Origin: Defluviibacillus sp043739385
GTDB taxonomy: Bacteria; Pseudomonadota; Gammaproteobacteria; Burkholderiales; Burkholderiaceae_C
Assembly: GCA_043739385.1 (NCBI GenBank)
Contig: JAYUED010000008.1
Location: 1 to 64,000, forward strand
Direction: 5' to 3'
Length of the DNA stretch: 64,000 nt
Positions 24,928 to 33,129 of this stretch are shown here, in pieces. Both the position numbers and the translations under genes were made by a program. A model generated the notes under the pieces. The model ran no database searches, was not told the origin of the DNA, and saw only the letters and a program-made list of their open reading frames with translations. Each line of letters starts with the position of its first letter. The stretch's first letter is position 1.

Positions 24928-26880
24928 TTAATACTGCCCACCATAGTCAGCCACTTTGTCCCGCCATACGCTACGGTAATACACATTGCCTGTGAGCGCG
25001 CCAAGTGCGTCATCTGACTTCACGATGAACTCAATCCAGACTCGCGGACCATCAATGCGAAGGTACGAGTTGCCTGCGTTGCCGGGCAGTGCGCTGGAGT
25101 TCGGGAAGACCCCGAAGTCGGCCGCGCCGCCGATGCCAGGCGCGTAAGCGACGTAGGTGCTGGCCAGCGCGGTATCTGTCAGATAAACCCCGAGCAGGGC
25201 CTGAGCCACGTCGGCGGCCTGAGTGGCCACCCAAGCCTGAACAACGGCTTTCACGGCCGTCTGCTGCGCAGCAGTCAGCGTGCTGACCAAGACACCGCGC
25301 CCGGTAGTGCCCGTGGGGTAGGCAACGGTTTTGTACCGGGTGTCGCCCGAAATGGTGGGGCCCATCATCAAATCAGTCATTGTGGTTGCAAGCATGGCGG
25401 GACTGGTCGTGACCGTAGCCGTAGTGGTGCTACTTTGCAGGCTGGTCGCCAGCGCCGAGACTGCAAGCCGATGGCTTTCCATGGCTGCATGCGGGGTGCC
25501 GCTGGTGTTGGCTGTGCTTGCGGTGTTGTTCACGGTGTAGACACCGCCGCTACTGAATGTCCAGTTTGGGGGCTGCGCACCAATGAACATTGGCGTGGCG
25601 CTGGGCAGGCTGGTGTTGTAGGTGATGTTGTAGGTCAGCTGGTGGCCGGTCAGCTGTAGTGTCCAAGGTAGCGTGGCCGAGGGTTGGCCAATGAATGCGA
25701 CGGAATACAGCGCTGCGCCTGCACCGGACAGCGGGTTGAGGCTGGCAACCGCATTGTCGGACAGGCGTATTTCGGACATCAACGTGGTTCCCGTGGTGCT
25801 CAGCGCTGCGGAAATCAGCGCGTCTGCTGCGCTTTGTTGCAGCACGGAGAGTGTTGCCGTGTTCAGCCGCAAGCCATGGCGTGCGCCGACACTATCGCTC
25901 CAGGCGCTGGCATTGCCCAAGTTGTTGGCAAACAGCACCGTGGCGCTGGACAACGACGAGCCGGCAACGATGGCCTGGCTTGTGTTCAGCGTGTTGATGA
26001 AGGCATTAGCCGCAGCTACCACTACGGCGGTATTGCTGTTGCTGCCGACAGGTGTAACCACCAAAGTGGCCACACTGCTGGCGACTGAGCCTATGCTGTT
26101 CGTCACTATCACGTAGTAATTGCCCGCATTCAGCGCCGCCACGGTAGTGACTGCATAGCTGGCATTGGTGGCTGACGGAATGGCGACGGCGTCTTTGAAC
26201 CACTGGTAGGTGAGGTCAGTACCCGTCGCCTGAACTGCAAAGCTGGCCGCTGTACCAGCGGTCACGGTCAGCGATACCGGTGCTGCGGGGATGGCCGGTG
26301 CAATGGCTGTGGCGCTGATGGTTAACGTCACTGTGCTGCTGGTCACTGCCTTGGCCCCGTTGCGGCTACTGGATACCACCACGTAAAAACTGTCCACTGC
26401 TGTGGCTGCCGTGGTGCTGCTGGCAGTGTACGAAGAGCCGGTCGCGCCGACGATCACCGTGCTGTTGCGAAACCATTGGTAGGTCAAACCGACGCCTGTT
26501 GCCACCACCGACAAATTTGTACTTTTACCCGCTGTTACCGTGACCGACTGGGGTTGCACTGTGATAACCGGGTCAACGGTGATGGTCAGTGTGGCGGCGC
26601 TGCTGGTTACGCTGCCCAGCGAATTCGTCACGGTGACGGTGTAGCTACCAGCCGTTTGGGTTGCGTAAGTGCTGGCCGTGGCACCGGCTACCGCCGTTCC
26701 GTCCTTGAACCACTGGTAAGCCAACCCGCCCCCTGACGCTACCACGGTGAACACCGTGGGCTGGTCGCCAGTTGACGTAACGGCTATGGGCTGCGAGGTG
26801 ATAGTCGGTAGAGTTGTTGCAGTTTTGGAGACTTCGCCGGGGCCGCATGCGCTCATAAGCAGGGTCGCACTCAGCGCCAA
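24928..26880 (-). CDS. Lipoprotein-like protein with Ig-like repeats and a DUF3500 domain
   Basis: This is a secreted protein of about 650 residues. A short hydrophobic leader ends in LLMSACGPG, a plausible lipobox. Three Ig-like repeats follow (about residues 28-105, 106-195, 196-280), each with a YQWFKDG/YQWFRNS core and a gap-rich Ser/Thr/Ala composition. From about residue 290 the rest resembles DUF3500: LQLTGHQLTYNI, FIGAQPPNWTF, LRIDGPRVWIEFIV, YYRSVWRDKVADYGGQY. The start is uncertain: the frame opens at a TTG (26880) with no in-frame ATG before it. It is convergent with the second buf operon. The enzymatic role of DUF3500 is unknown to me. Confidence 0.72.
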   Translation of the reverse strand: MALSATLLMSACGPGEVSKTATTLPTITSQPIAVTSTGDQPTVFTVVASGGGLAYQWFKDGTAVAGATASTYATQTAGSYTVTVTNSLGSVTSSAATLTITVDPVITVQPQSVTVTAGKSTNLSVVATGVGLTYQWFRNSTVIVGATGSSYTASSTTAATAVDSFYVVVSSSRNGAKAVTSSTVTLTISATAIAPAIPAAPVSLTVTAGTAASFAVQATGTDLTYQWFKDAVAIPSATNASYAVTTVAALNAGNYYVIVTNSIGSVASSVATLVVTPVGSNSNTAVVVAAANAFINTLNTSQAIVAGSSLSSATVLFANNLGNASAWSDSVGARHGLRLNTATLSVLQQSAADALISAALSTTGTTLMSEIRLSDNAVASLNPLSGAGAALYSVAFIGQPSATLPWTLQLTGHQLTYNITYNTSLPSATPMFIGAQPPNWTFSSGGVYTVNNTASTANTSGTPHAAMESHRLAVSALATSLQSSTTTATVTTSPAMLATTMTDLMMGPTISGDTRYKTVAYPTGTTGRGVLVSTLTAAQQTAVKAVVQAWVATQAADVAQALLGVYLTDTALASTYVAYAPGIGGAADFGVFPNSSALPGNAGNSYLRIDGPRVWIEFIVKSDDALGALTGNVYYRSVWRDKVADYGGQY

Positions 26881-27123
26881 TAAGGCAAAAAACGCAGGAA
26901 CAGGCGAGGCAGCATCAGCATGGCAATCTACTTTCTATCGAATACAAAGGGCGCATTGCCCAGCTGCAGAGTATAGAAGTCGTACTTAAAGTCAGCCTCG
27001 ACAAGGTTGCCAGAAAAGGCAAATTAAGGCCTTGTAAACGCTATACTGAATTGGCGCCGATTTGCCTCAGCTTGCGGGCGCTTGATAAATTCTGCTAAAA
27101 ACCAGACTGACTCCCCTTGCGAG

Positions 27124-27154
27124 AACCTGGCTTCGTTTTTAGCGATGCCAGGTT
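27124..27154 (+). terminator. Terminator-like hairpin in the metX leader
   Basis: AACCTGGC (27124-27131) and GCCAGGTT (27147-27154) form an 8-bp stem with a 15-base loop. The arm is followed by further T residues and then ATG at 27160. It sits in the leader of the methionine gene, so it may be an attenuator; no known SAM-riboswitch fold could be recognised upstream. Confidence 0.6.
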
Positions 27155-27195
27155 TTTTTATGCACGCTTCTGCACACGCTCCTATGCTCGCCGTT

Positions 27196-28941
27196 ATGTA
27201 CGCCGTCCCACAGTTCATGTCCTTCGCTGCGCCGCTTGCCTTGCAAAGCGGTGCTTCTATTCGCGCCTATACGCTGGCCTATGAGACCTACGGCACACTG
27301 AATGCCGATAAGTCCAATGCCGTACTGGTCTGCCACGCGCTCAATGCCTCGCACCATGTAGCGGGCGTCTATGAAGGCCAGTCAAAGAGTGAGGGCTGGT
27401 GGGACAACATGATTGGCCCGGGCAAGCCATTGGACACGGATAAATTTTTCGTGATTGGCATCAACAACCTAGGTTCGTGCTTTGGCTCCACCGGCCCCAT
27501 GCATGCCCACCCGGATACAGGCCGCATTTACGGTGCCGACTTTCCTGTGATGACGGTGGAAGACTGGGTTAACGCCCAAGCCCGGTTGCTCGATGAATTG
27601 GGCATTACCACGCTGGCCGCTGTGATGGGCGGTAGCTTGGGTGGTATGCAGGCCTTGAGCTGGACGTTGCAGTTTCCCGAGCGCGTGCGCCATGCCGTGG
27701 TCATCGCCAGCGCCCCCAACCTCACCGCCGAGAACATCGCCTTCAACGAGGTCGCCCGCCGTGCCATCGTCACCGACCCGGATTTCCACGGGGGTCATTT
27801 TTACGACCACAGCGTGATTCCCAAACGCGGCCTGCGCATCGCCCGCATGATTGGCCACATCACGTACCTGAGCGATGACGTGATGAACGAGAAGTTCGGT
27901 CGGCAGTTGCGGGATGGCGACGTGTACAAATACTCTACGCAAGATGTAGAGTTCCAGATCGAAAGTTACCTGCGCCACCAGGGCGACAAGTTCAGCGAAA
28001 CCTTCGATGCCAACACGTACCTGCTCATCACCCGGGCGCTGGACTACTTCGACCCAGCACGCCGGCACAACGCCAGTCTGAGCGCTGCGTTGGCCACCGC
28101 GAAGGCCAAGTTCTTGCTCGTCAGCTTCACTACCGACTGGCGCTTTTCGCCCAAACGCAGCCGTGAAATCGTCAAAGCTCTGCTCGATAACCGCCGTGAC
28201 GTGAGTTATGCCGAAATCGATGCGCCGCACGGTCACGATGCCTTTTTGCTCGATGACACCCGCTACATGGCCTTAGTTCGCTCTTATTTTGAGCGCATTG
28301 ATACGGAGCTTAGCCAGACGATCAACCCCTCAACCATCGTGGCACCAGCGCCCAAGACCAGCCCCGCCCCGACGCACCACTCCATTGCCAACCTCGTGCC
28401 GCAAAAATCCCGCGTGCTCGATTTAGGCTGTGGCGATGGTCATCTACTGGCCCACTTGCAATCCCTCCGCGCCTGCGCCGGCTACGGCATCGAGATCAGC
28501 GACGCCCATGTGCTGGCCTGCGTGCAAGCGGGCGTAAACGTCATCCAGCTCAACCTAGAAGAAGGCCTCTCGTTGTTTGAAGACGCCTCGTTCGATGTGG
28601 TGCTGCAAGTAGATACCCTGCCCCATCTGCGCAACGCCGAAACCATGCTGCAAGAAACAGCCCGCGTCGGGCGCACCGGCATCGTCGCCTTCCCTAATTT
28701 CGCCCACTGGCCGAACCGCCTGAGCGTGTTGAAGGGCCGTATGCCCGTCACCAAGCGCCTGCCCTACCAGTGGTACGACACGCCGAATATCCGCGTGGGC
28801 ACATTCAAGGATTTTGAAGCGCTGGCACAAAAGAACGGATTAAAGCTGCTGGACGCATTTGGGCTGCAAGACGGCACAGAGGTACGCTGGTTGCCGAATG
28901 CACGGGCGGGTACGGCGGTGTTTCGATTTACGCGGGTTTGA
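27196..28941 (+). CDS. metX: MetX-MetW fusion: homoserine O-acyltransferase with methyltransferase-like MetW
   Basis: Residues 1-360 are MetX, an alpha/beta hydrolase-fold enzyme that acylates homoserine for methionine synthesis: YGTLNADKSNAVLVCHALNA, nucleophile Ser in VMGGSLGGMQ, Asp in TTDWRFSP, His in HGHDAF. Residues about 375-581 are MetW, a SAM-fold protein: RVLDLGCGDGHLLAHL, LQVDTLPHLRN, FPNFAHWPNRL, LPYQWYDTPNIR. Usually these are two overlapping genes; here no stop separates them and a Pro/Thr-rich linker joins them. Acetyl versus succinyl specificity cannot be decided by eye. Start at 27196 (MYAVPQFMSFAAPL) gives a family-like N-terminus; ATG 27160 directly abuts the hairpin T-run and is the alternative. 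Confidence 0.93.
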   Translation: MYAVPQFMSFAAPLALQSGASIRAYTLAYETYGTLNADKSNAVLVCHALNASHHVAGVYEGQSKSEGWWDNMIGPGKPLDTDKFFVIGINNLGSCFGSTGPMHAHPDTGRIYGADFPVMTVEDWVNAQARLLDELGITTLAAVMGGSLGGMQALSWTLQFPERVRHAVVIASAPNLTAENIAFNEVARRAIVTDPDFHGGHFYDHSVIPKRGLRIARMIGHITYLSDDVMNEKFGRQLRDGDVYKYSTQDVEFQIESYLRHQGDKFSETFDANTYLLITRALDYFDPARRHNASLSAALATAKAKFLLVSFTTDWRFSPKRSREIVKALLDNRRDVSYAEIDAPHGHDAFLLDDTRYMALVRSYFERIDTELSQTINPSTIVAPAPKTSPAPTHHSIANLVPQKSRVLDLGCGDGHLLAHLQSLRACAGYGIEISDAHVLACVQAGVNVIQLNLEEGLSLFEDASFDVVLQVDTLPHLRNAETMLQETARVGRTGIVAFPNFAHWPNRLSVLKGRMPVTKRLPYQWYDTPNIRVGTFKDFEALAQKNGLKLLDAFGLQDGTEVRWLPNARAGTAVFRFTRV

Positions 28942-28972
28942 GTTTCGTTTGAGGTTCCTAAGGGAGTTTGTA

Positions 28973-30361
28973 ATGTCACCCACCCCCCCCAAAAAACCCC
29001 CCACCACGCCCCTCGCCACACCGCTTACCTTTACTGAAGCGCTTAAATTCTGGTTCAAGCTCGGCCTCATCAGCTTTGGTGGCCCTGCTGGGCAAATCGC
29101 CATCATGCACCGCGTGCTGGTTGAGCAAAAGCGCTGGATCAGTGAAAAGCGCTTCCTGCACGCGCTCAACTACTGCATGTTGCTGCCCGGCCCCGAGGCG
29201 CAGCAGCTCGCTACCTACATCGGCTGGCTGCTGCACCGAACTTGGGGTGGCGTGGCGGCGGGGGTTTTGTTTGTACTGCCATCGCTGTTTATTTTGATCG
29301 CCTTGAGCTGGATTTACGTCGTCTTTGGCAGCGTGCCCTGGGTGGCAGGACTGCTTTACGGCATCAAACCTGCGGTGGCGGCACTGGTGGTGCAGGCGGT
29401 ACACCGTATTGGCAGTAAAACTCTAAAGAAACCAACTAAGGCGCCAATCCTTTGGGCTATAGCGGCCATCAGTTTCGTGGCAATTTACGTGTTTTCCGTC
29501 CCCTTTCCAGCCATCGTTCTGGGCGCGGCACTCGCTGGTTGGTTGGGGTCTAAATGGGTTCCGAGGCAGTTCGCGGGTGGTGGCGCGCATGGCGCGGTGA
29601 AAGAAAGCTACGGCCCCGCGTTGATCGATGACGACACCCCCACGCCTGAACACGCCCGCTTCAAGCCTGCCCGGCTGGTGGCCGTGGTGGTGGTGGGCGC
29701 CGCGCTCTGGCTTGCCCCGATGGGCGCGTTGGTCGCATCGCATGGCTGGGACGCTACGCTGGCCCAAATGGGTTGGTTTTTCACCAAAGCCGCGTTGCTG
29801 ACATTTGGCGGCGCGTATGCCGTGCTGCCTTATGTCTACCAAGGTGCGGTGGAGCAGTTTGGCTGGCTTACTGGCACGCAAATGATTGATGGCCTCGCCT
29901 TGGGCGAAACCACGCCTGGCCCGCTCATTATGGTGGTGGCTTTCGTGGGGTTTCTGGGAGGCTGGAGCAAGGAGGTACTGGGGCCAGACGCTTTGTTCTT
30001 GGGCGCAGCGCTAGCAGCCACGGTGGTGACGTGGTTCACGTTCTTGCCGTCGTTCGTATTCATTCTGGCTGGCGGGCCACTGGTCGAGGCTACCCACGGC
30101 AAGCTGCAATTCACCGCACCCCTTACCGCCATTACGGCAGCGGTGGTCGGTGTGATTGCCAGTCTCGCTTTGTTTTTCATAGCTAACATAGCATTACTGC
30201 CGGGCACTACTGCGGTATTCCCCCTGAATATCGATTGGGCAGCTTTAGCGCTGACTGTAGCGGCAGGTGTGGCGCTTATACGTTTCAAACGCGGCGTGAT
30301 TTCTGTAATTGCCGCTTGTGCGCTCGCCGGGTTGGTGCTGCGGCTGGTTGGTTGGGCCTGA
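28973..30361 (+). CDS. chrA: Chromate transporter, long-chain ChrA (CHR family)
   Basis: ChrA is an inner-membrane transporter that exports chromate and gives resistance. The 462-residue product has the duplicated CHR architecture: N-terminal KLGLISFGGPAGQIAIMHR with MLLPGPEAQQLATYIG, and C-terminal FFTKAALLTFGGAYAVLPY with GETTPGPLIMVVAFVGF. About ten hydrophobic helices are visible. ATG 28973 has an AGGGAG ribosome binding site; the upstream extension overlaps metX-metW in another frame and is rejected. No chrB regulator is adjacent. A TTCATAGCTAACATAGC segment near 30176 resembles the dispersed repeat read in frame. Confidence 0.93.
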   Translation: MSPTPPKKPPTTPLATPLTFTEALKFWFKLGLISFGGPAGQIAIMHRVLVEQKRWISEKRFLHALNYCMLLPGPEAQQLATYIGWLLHRTWGGVAAGVLFVLPSLFILIALSWIYVVFGSVPWVAGLLYGIKPAVAALVVQAVHRIGSKTLKKPTKAPILWAIAAISFVAIYVFSVPFPAIVLGAALAGWLGSKWVPRQFAGGGAHGAVKESYGPALIDDDTPTPEHARFKPARLVAVVVVGAALWLAPMGALVASHGWDATLAQMGWFFTKAALLTFGGAYAVLPYVYQGAVEQFGWLTGTQMIDGLALGETTPGPLIMVVAFVGFLGGWSKEVLGPDALFLGAALAATVVTWFTFLPSFVFILAGGPLVEATHGKLQFTAPLTAITAAVVGVIASLALFFIANIALLPGTTAVFPLNIDWAALALTVAAGVALIRFKRGVISVIAACALAGLVLRLVGWA

Positions 30362-30441
30362 GGCCGAACCCGTCCGCCCTCTTTCGAAGCGGGTGTTATC
30401 CAGACGCTAAAGGCGTTTCATCGGAAAAACCCGAGTTGCAG

Positions 30442-30485
30442 CAGCCGTTTAAATTTGTATGATGACTTTACAAATTTAACGGCTG
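30442..30485. promoter_or_regulatory. Long inverted repeat, candidate operator of the threonate operon
   Basis: The left arm CAGCCGTTTAAATTTGTA (30442-30459) and the right arm TACAAATTTAACGGCTG (30469-30485) are complementary except for one extra T, around a 9-base centre TGATGACTT. It lies 18 bases before the first gene of the operon. The TTTGTA/TACAAA core resembles GntR-family operators; no regulator gene lies nearby. Confidence 0.55.
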
Positions 30486-30502
30486 TAGCAGCGATTTTCA
30501 CC

Positions 30503-31459
30503 ATGCCCCAACCCGAACATCCCAGCATTTCTAATCTTGGCAACACCTTTGCCGACGCAAAGGTCGGGGTTGTTGGTCTGGGCGCGATGGGCAGTGGCAT
30601 GGCCGCATCGCTACGCCGCCACGGCTGTAACGTCCACGTGTTCGACGTGCGCACCGAGGTGGCTCAAGCCTTTGCGAAGGAGGGCGGCGTGGTGTGTGCA
30701 TCTCTGGCAGAGCTCGGTGCGTTGTGCCAAGTCATCGTTAGCGTTGTTGTTAACGCGGCACAAACAGAGAGCGTGCTGTTTGGCCCGAATGATGACGGCA
30801 CCGGTTGTGCTGCCACCATGCCATCCGGCAGTGTGTTCGTGATGTGCTCTACCGTAGACCCGAACTGGTCGGTCGCGCTCGAAGCCCGTCTGGCCCAACT
30901 TGGCATTCTCTACATCGATGCCCCCATCTCTGGTGGGGCGGCTAAAGCAGCCAGTGGGCAGATGACGATGATGACGGCTGCCTCGCCTGCCGCCTACACC
31001 GCTGTGGGGCCGCTGCTCGACGCCATGGCGGCCAAGGTTTACCGCTTGGGGGATTCCGCTGGTTCGGGCAGCAAGGTCAAAATCATCAACCAGCTGCTGG
31101 CAGGTGTGCACATTGCCGCTGCTGCCGAGGCGATGGCGCTGGGTCTGCGCGAGGGCGTGGACGCGGCTGCGCTTTACGAGGTCATCACCCACAGTGCGGG
31201 CAACAGTTGGATGTTCGAGAACCGCATGGCGCATGTGCTGGCGGCAGATTACACGCCGCTGTCAGCAGTGGACATTTTCGTCAAAGATTTGGGGCTGGTA
31301 CTCGACATGGCCCGCGCTAGCAAGTTCCCATTGCCGCTGTCCAGCACGGCACATCAGATGTTCATGCAAGCGTCTACAGCAGGCTTTGCAAGGGAAGATG
31401 ACAGCGCCGTTATCAAGATTTTTCCTGGCATTGAGTTACCCAAAAAGCCCGTGCTGTAG
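30503..31459 (+). CDS. ltnD: L-threonate dehydrogenase-like NAD-dependent oxidoreductase
   Basis: This belongs to the 3-hydroxyisobutyrate dehydrogenase family; with otnK, otnC and otnI it is most likely LtnD, which oxidises L-threonate to 2-oxo-tetronate. The 318-residue protein has the NAD-binding VGVVGLGAMGSGMA, the substrate-binding DAPISGGAAKAASGQMTMM and the catalytic Lys in GSKVKIINQLLAGVHI. ATG 30503 (MPQPEHPS) is preferred because the earlier ATG 30455 falls within the inverted repeat. It leads the ltnD-dctPQM-otnK-otnC-otnI operon. Confidence 0.9.
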   Translation: MPQPEHPSISNLGNTFADAKVGVVGLGAMGSGMAASLRRHGCNVHVFDVRTEVAQAFAKEGGVVCASLAELGALCQVIVSVVVNAAQTESVLFGPNDDGTGCAATMPSGSVFVMCSTVDPNWSVALEARLAQLGILYIDAPISGGAAKAASGQMTMMTAASPAAYTAVGPLLDAMAAKVYRLGDSAGSGSKVKIINQLLAGVHIAAAAEAMALGLREGVDAAALYEVITHSAGNSWMFENRMAHVLAADYTPLSAVDIFVKDLGLVLDMARASKFPLPLSSTAHQMFMQASTAGFAREDDSAVIKIFPGIELPKKPVL

Positions 31460-31586
31460 CTCCGCGTATCCCGCAATGGGGGCTCCTTGTAAACCCTATA
31501 AAACGCGTTTCAGCATATGCTTCGCGGCTCCAAAATTTATATCTGGCCACCCCTTCCGACCCCTAACCACCTTTTAGGAGACTGCT

Positions 31587-32564
31587 TTGAAACTGAAAAC
31601 TCTCGCTTTGTTGATGGCTACCGCAGGTCTGTCTGCCCTGTCCGTTTCGGCCCAGGCGCAAACTATTATCAAAATCGGTTACGCCGTGTCGGCGACCTCG
31701 CACTATGGCGTGGGCAGCACAGCGTTTTGTGACGAAGTGGAGAAGGGCACCCAAGGGCGCTACAAATGCCAGCAGTTTCCTAACAGTTCTTTGGGTGGGG
31801 AGCGCGAGATGATCGAGTCAGTACAGCTGGGTACGCTGGACGTGGTGAACACCTCCACCGGTCCGGTGGGTAACTTTGTGCCTGAAGTCAAGATCGTGGA
31901 CATCCCCTTCTTGTTCCGTGACTACGACCACGCCCGAAAGGTGATGGACGGCCCTATTGGTCAGGATATCTTGACGAAATTTCCGGCCAAAGGTTTGGTC
32001 GCGCTCTCCTGGGTTGAGAACGGCTTTCGCCACATGACGAACAGCAAGCACCCCATCATCAAACCCTCTGATGCGGCCGGTTTGAAAATGCGCACCATGG
32101 AAAATAAAGTTCATATGGACGGCTACCGTGCCTTTGGTATCCTGCCTACGCCTATGGCCTTTCCCGAGGTGTTTGGCGCGTTGCAGCAGGGTACTGTGGA
32201 CGGCCAGGAGAACCCCATACCGGTGATTTTGGCGTCCAAGTTTTCACAGGTCCAAAAATACTTGTCACTGACGGGGCATGTCTACTCACCAGCTCTGCTC
32301 ATCACCTCGCCACGGGTGATGAACAAGCTCAGCGATGCCGATAAAAAGGTGTTCTATGAAGCGGCTAAAAAGGCCACAGTAGCCCAGCGTAAAAAAGTGA
32401 ATGATGACGAGGCGACGGGTATTGCGCAGCTGGAAAAAGACGGTATGAGTGTTGTCACCAAGGTAGACGGCCAAGCTTTTCGCGATGCTTTGAAGCCGGT
32501 GTACGTGAGCTACTCCAAAGATTTTGGTGCTGAAAATATCAAAAAAATTCAAGATGTGAAATAA
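31587..32564 (+). CDS. dctP: TRAP transporter periplasmic solute-binding protein DctP
   Basis: This is the periplasmic receptor of a tripartite ATP-independent transporter. The 325-residue protein has a signal peptide (MKLKTLALLMATAGLSALSVSAQAQ) and the DctP core: NSSLGGEREMIESVQLGTLD, FLFRDYDHARKVMDG, LSWVENGFRHMTNSKHPI, GALQQGTVDGQENPI. The start is TTG at 31587, chosen because AGGAG lies six bases upstream. By context its ligand is probably a four-carbon sugar acid (threonate/erythronate) rather than a C4-dicarboxylate. Confidence 0.95.
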   Translation: MKLKTLALLMATAGLSALSVSAQAQTIIKIGYAVSATSHYGVGSTAFCDEVEKGTQGRYKCQQFPNSSLGGEREMIESVQLGTLDVVNTSTGPVGNFVPEVKIVDIPFLFRDYDHARKVMDGPIGQDILTKFPAKGLVALSWVENGFRHMTNSKHPIIKPSDAAGLKMRTMENKVHMDGYRAFGILPTPMAFPEVFGALQQGTVDGQENPIPVILASKFSQVQKYLSLTGHVYSPALLITSPRVMNKLSDADKKVFYEAAKKATVAQRKKVNDDEATGIAQLEKDGMSVVTKVDGQAFRDALKPVYVSYSKDFGAENIKKIQDVK

Positions 32565-32616
32565 GCCAGCACGATATCCCCAGCAGCCTGCGCCCACCCT
32601 GTTAAAAGAAACTGTT

Positions 32617-33129
32617 ATGCATGTCTTTGAGCATTACTTTATGGCCTTCAACCGATGGCTTCTGATTGGGATTTTGGCGGTCATGTCCGTCATCATCTTT
32701 GCCAACGTAGGTTTGCGTTATCTCACGAATGAATCCATCGTCTGGGCTGAAGAGGTGGCCCGGCATTTGATGATCTGGCTGACCTTTCTCGGCTGCGGCC
32801 CGGTGCTGCGTTACGGTGGGCACATTGCGGTTGAAAACCTGCAAGATGCCTTGCCCAAGGTGGCGGCGCAGGCAGTAAGGGCTGTGATTGCGCTGCTGCT
32901 GCTGGGCTTCTTTGGCTTCTTTGTGTGGTTTGGAATCGAGTACATGGACCGCACGCAGTATCAGCAAACACCCACCACGCAAATTTCCATGGCCTACATT
33001 TACGCCTCACTGCCGGTGGGCGCAGTCATGGCCATCGTGCATTTGATGCTGGTGATGCGCGGTTATGTGCTGCACCGCACTTTTGCGTCGGATGCCCACT
33101 TTGATGCCACAGCGAGTGCCTCCCTATGA
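32617..33129 (+). CDS. dctQ: TRAP transporter small permease DctQ
   Basis: This is the 170-residue small membrane subunit linking DctP and DctM. Four hydrophobic helices are visible: LLIGILAVMSVIIFANVGLRY, LMIWLTFLGCGPVLRYGGHI with the typical W-A-E-E-V-A-R motif before it, VRAVIALLLLGFFGFFVWFG and IYASLPVGAVMAIVHLMLVM. The 3' end overlaps dctM by four bases, the usual arrangement for these subunits. Confidence 0.95.
   Translation: MHVFEHYFMAFNRWLLIGILAVMSVIIFANVGLRYLTNESIVWAEEVARHLMIWLTFLGCGPVLRYGGHIAVENLQDALPKVAAQAVRAVIALLLLGFFGFFVWFGIEYMDRTQYQQTPTTQISMAYIYASLPVGAVMAIVHLMLVMRGYVLHRTFASDAHFDATASASL

Noticed and set aside
27000..27160. SAM riboswitch in the metX leader
   Set aside because: I could not see the conserved core of SAM-I, SAM-II or SAM-alpha classes; only a terminator-like hairpin is supported.
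30455..30502. N-terminal extension of the LtnD-like protein from ATG 30455
   Set aside because: That ATG lies inside the long inverted repeat and the extra residues are unlike the family N-terminus.
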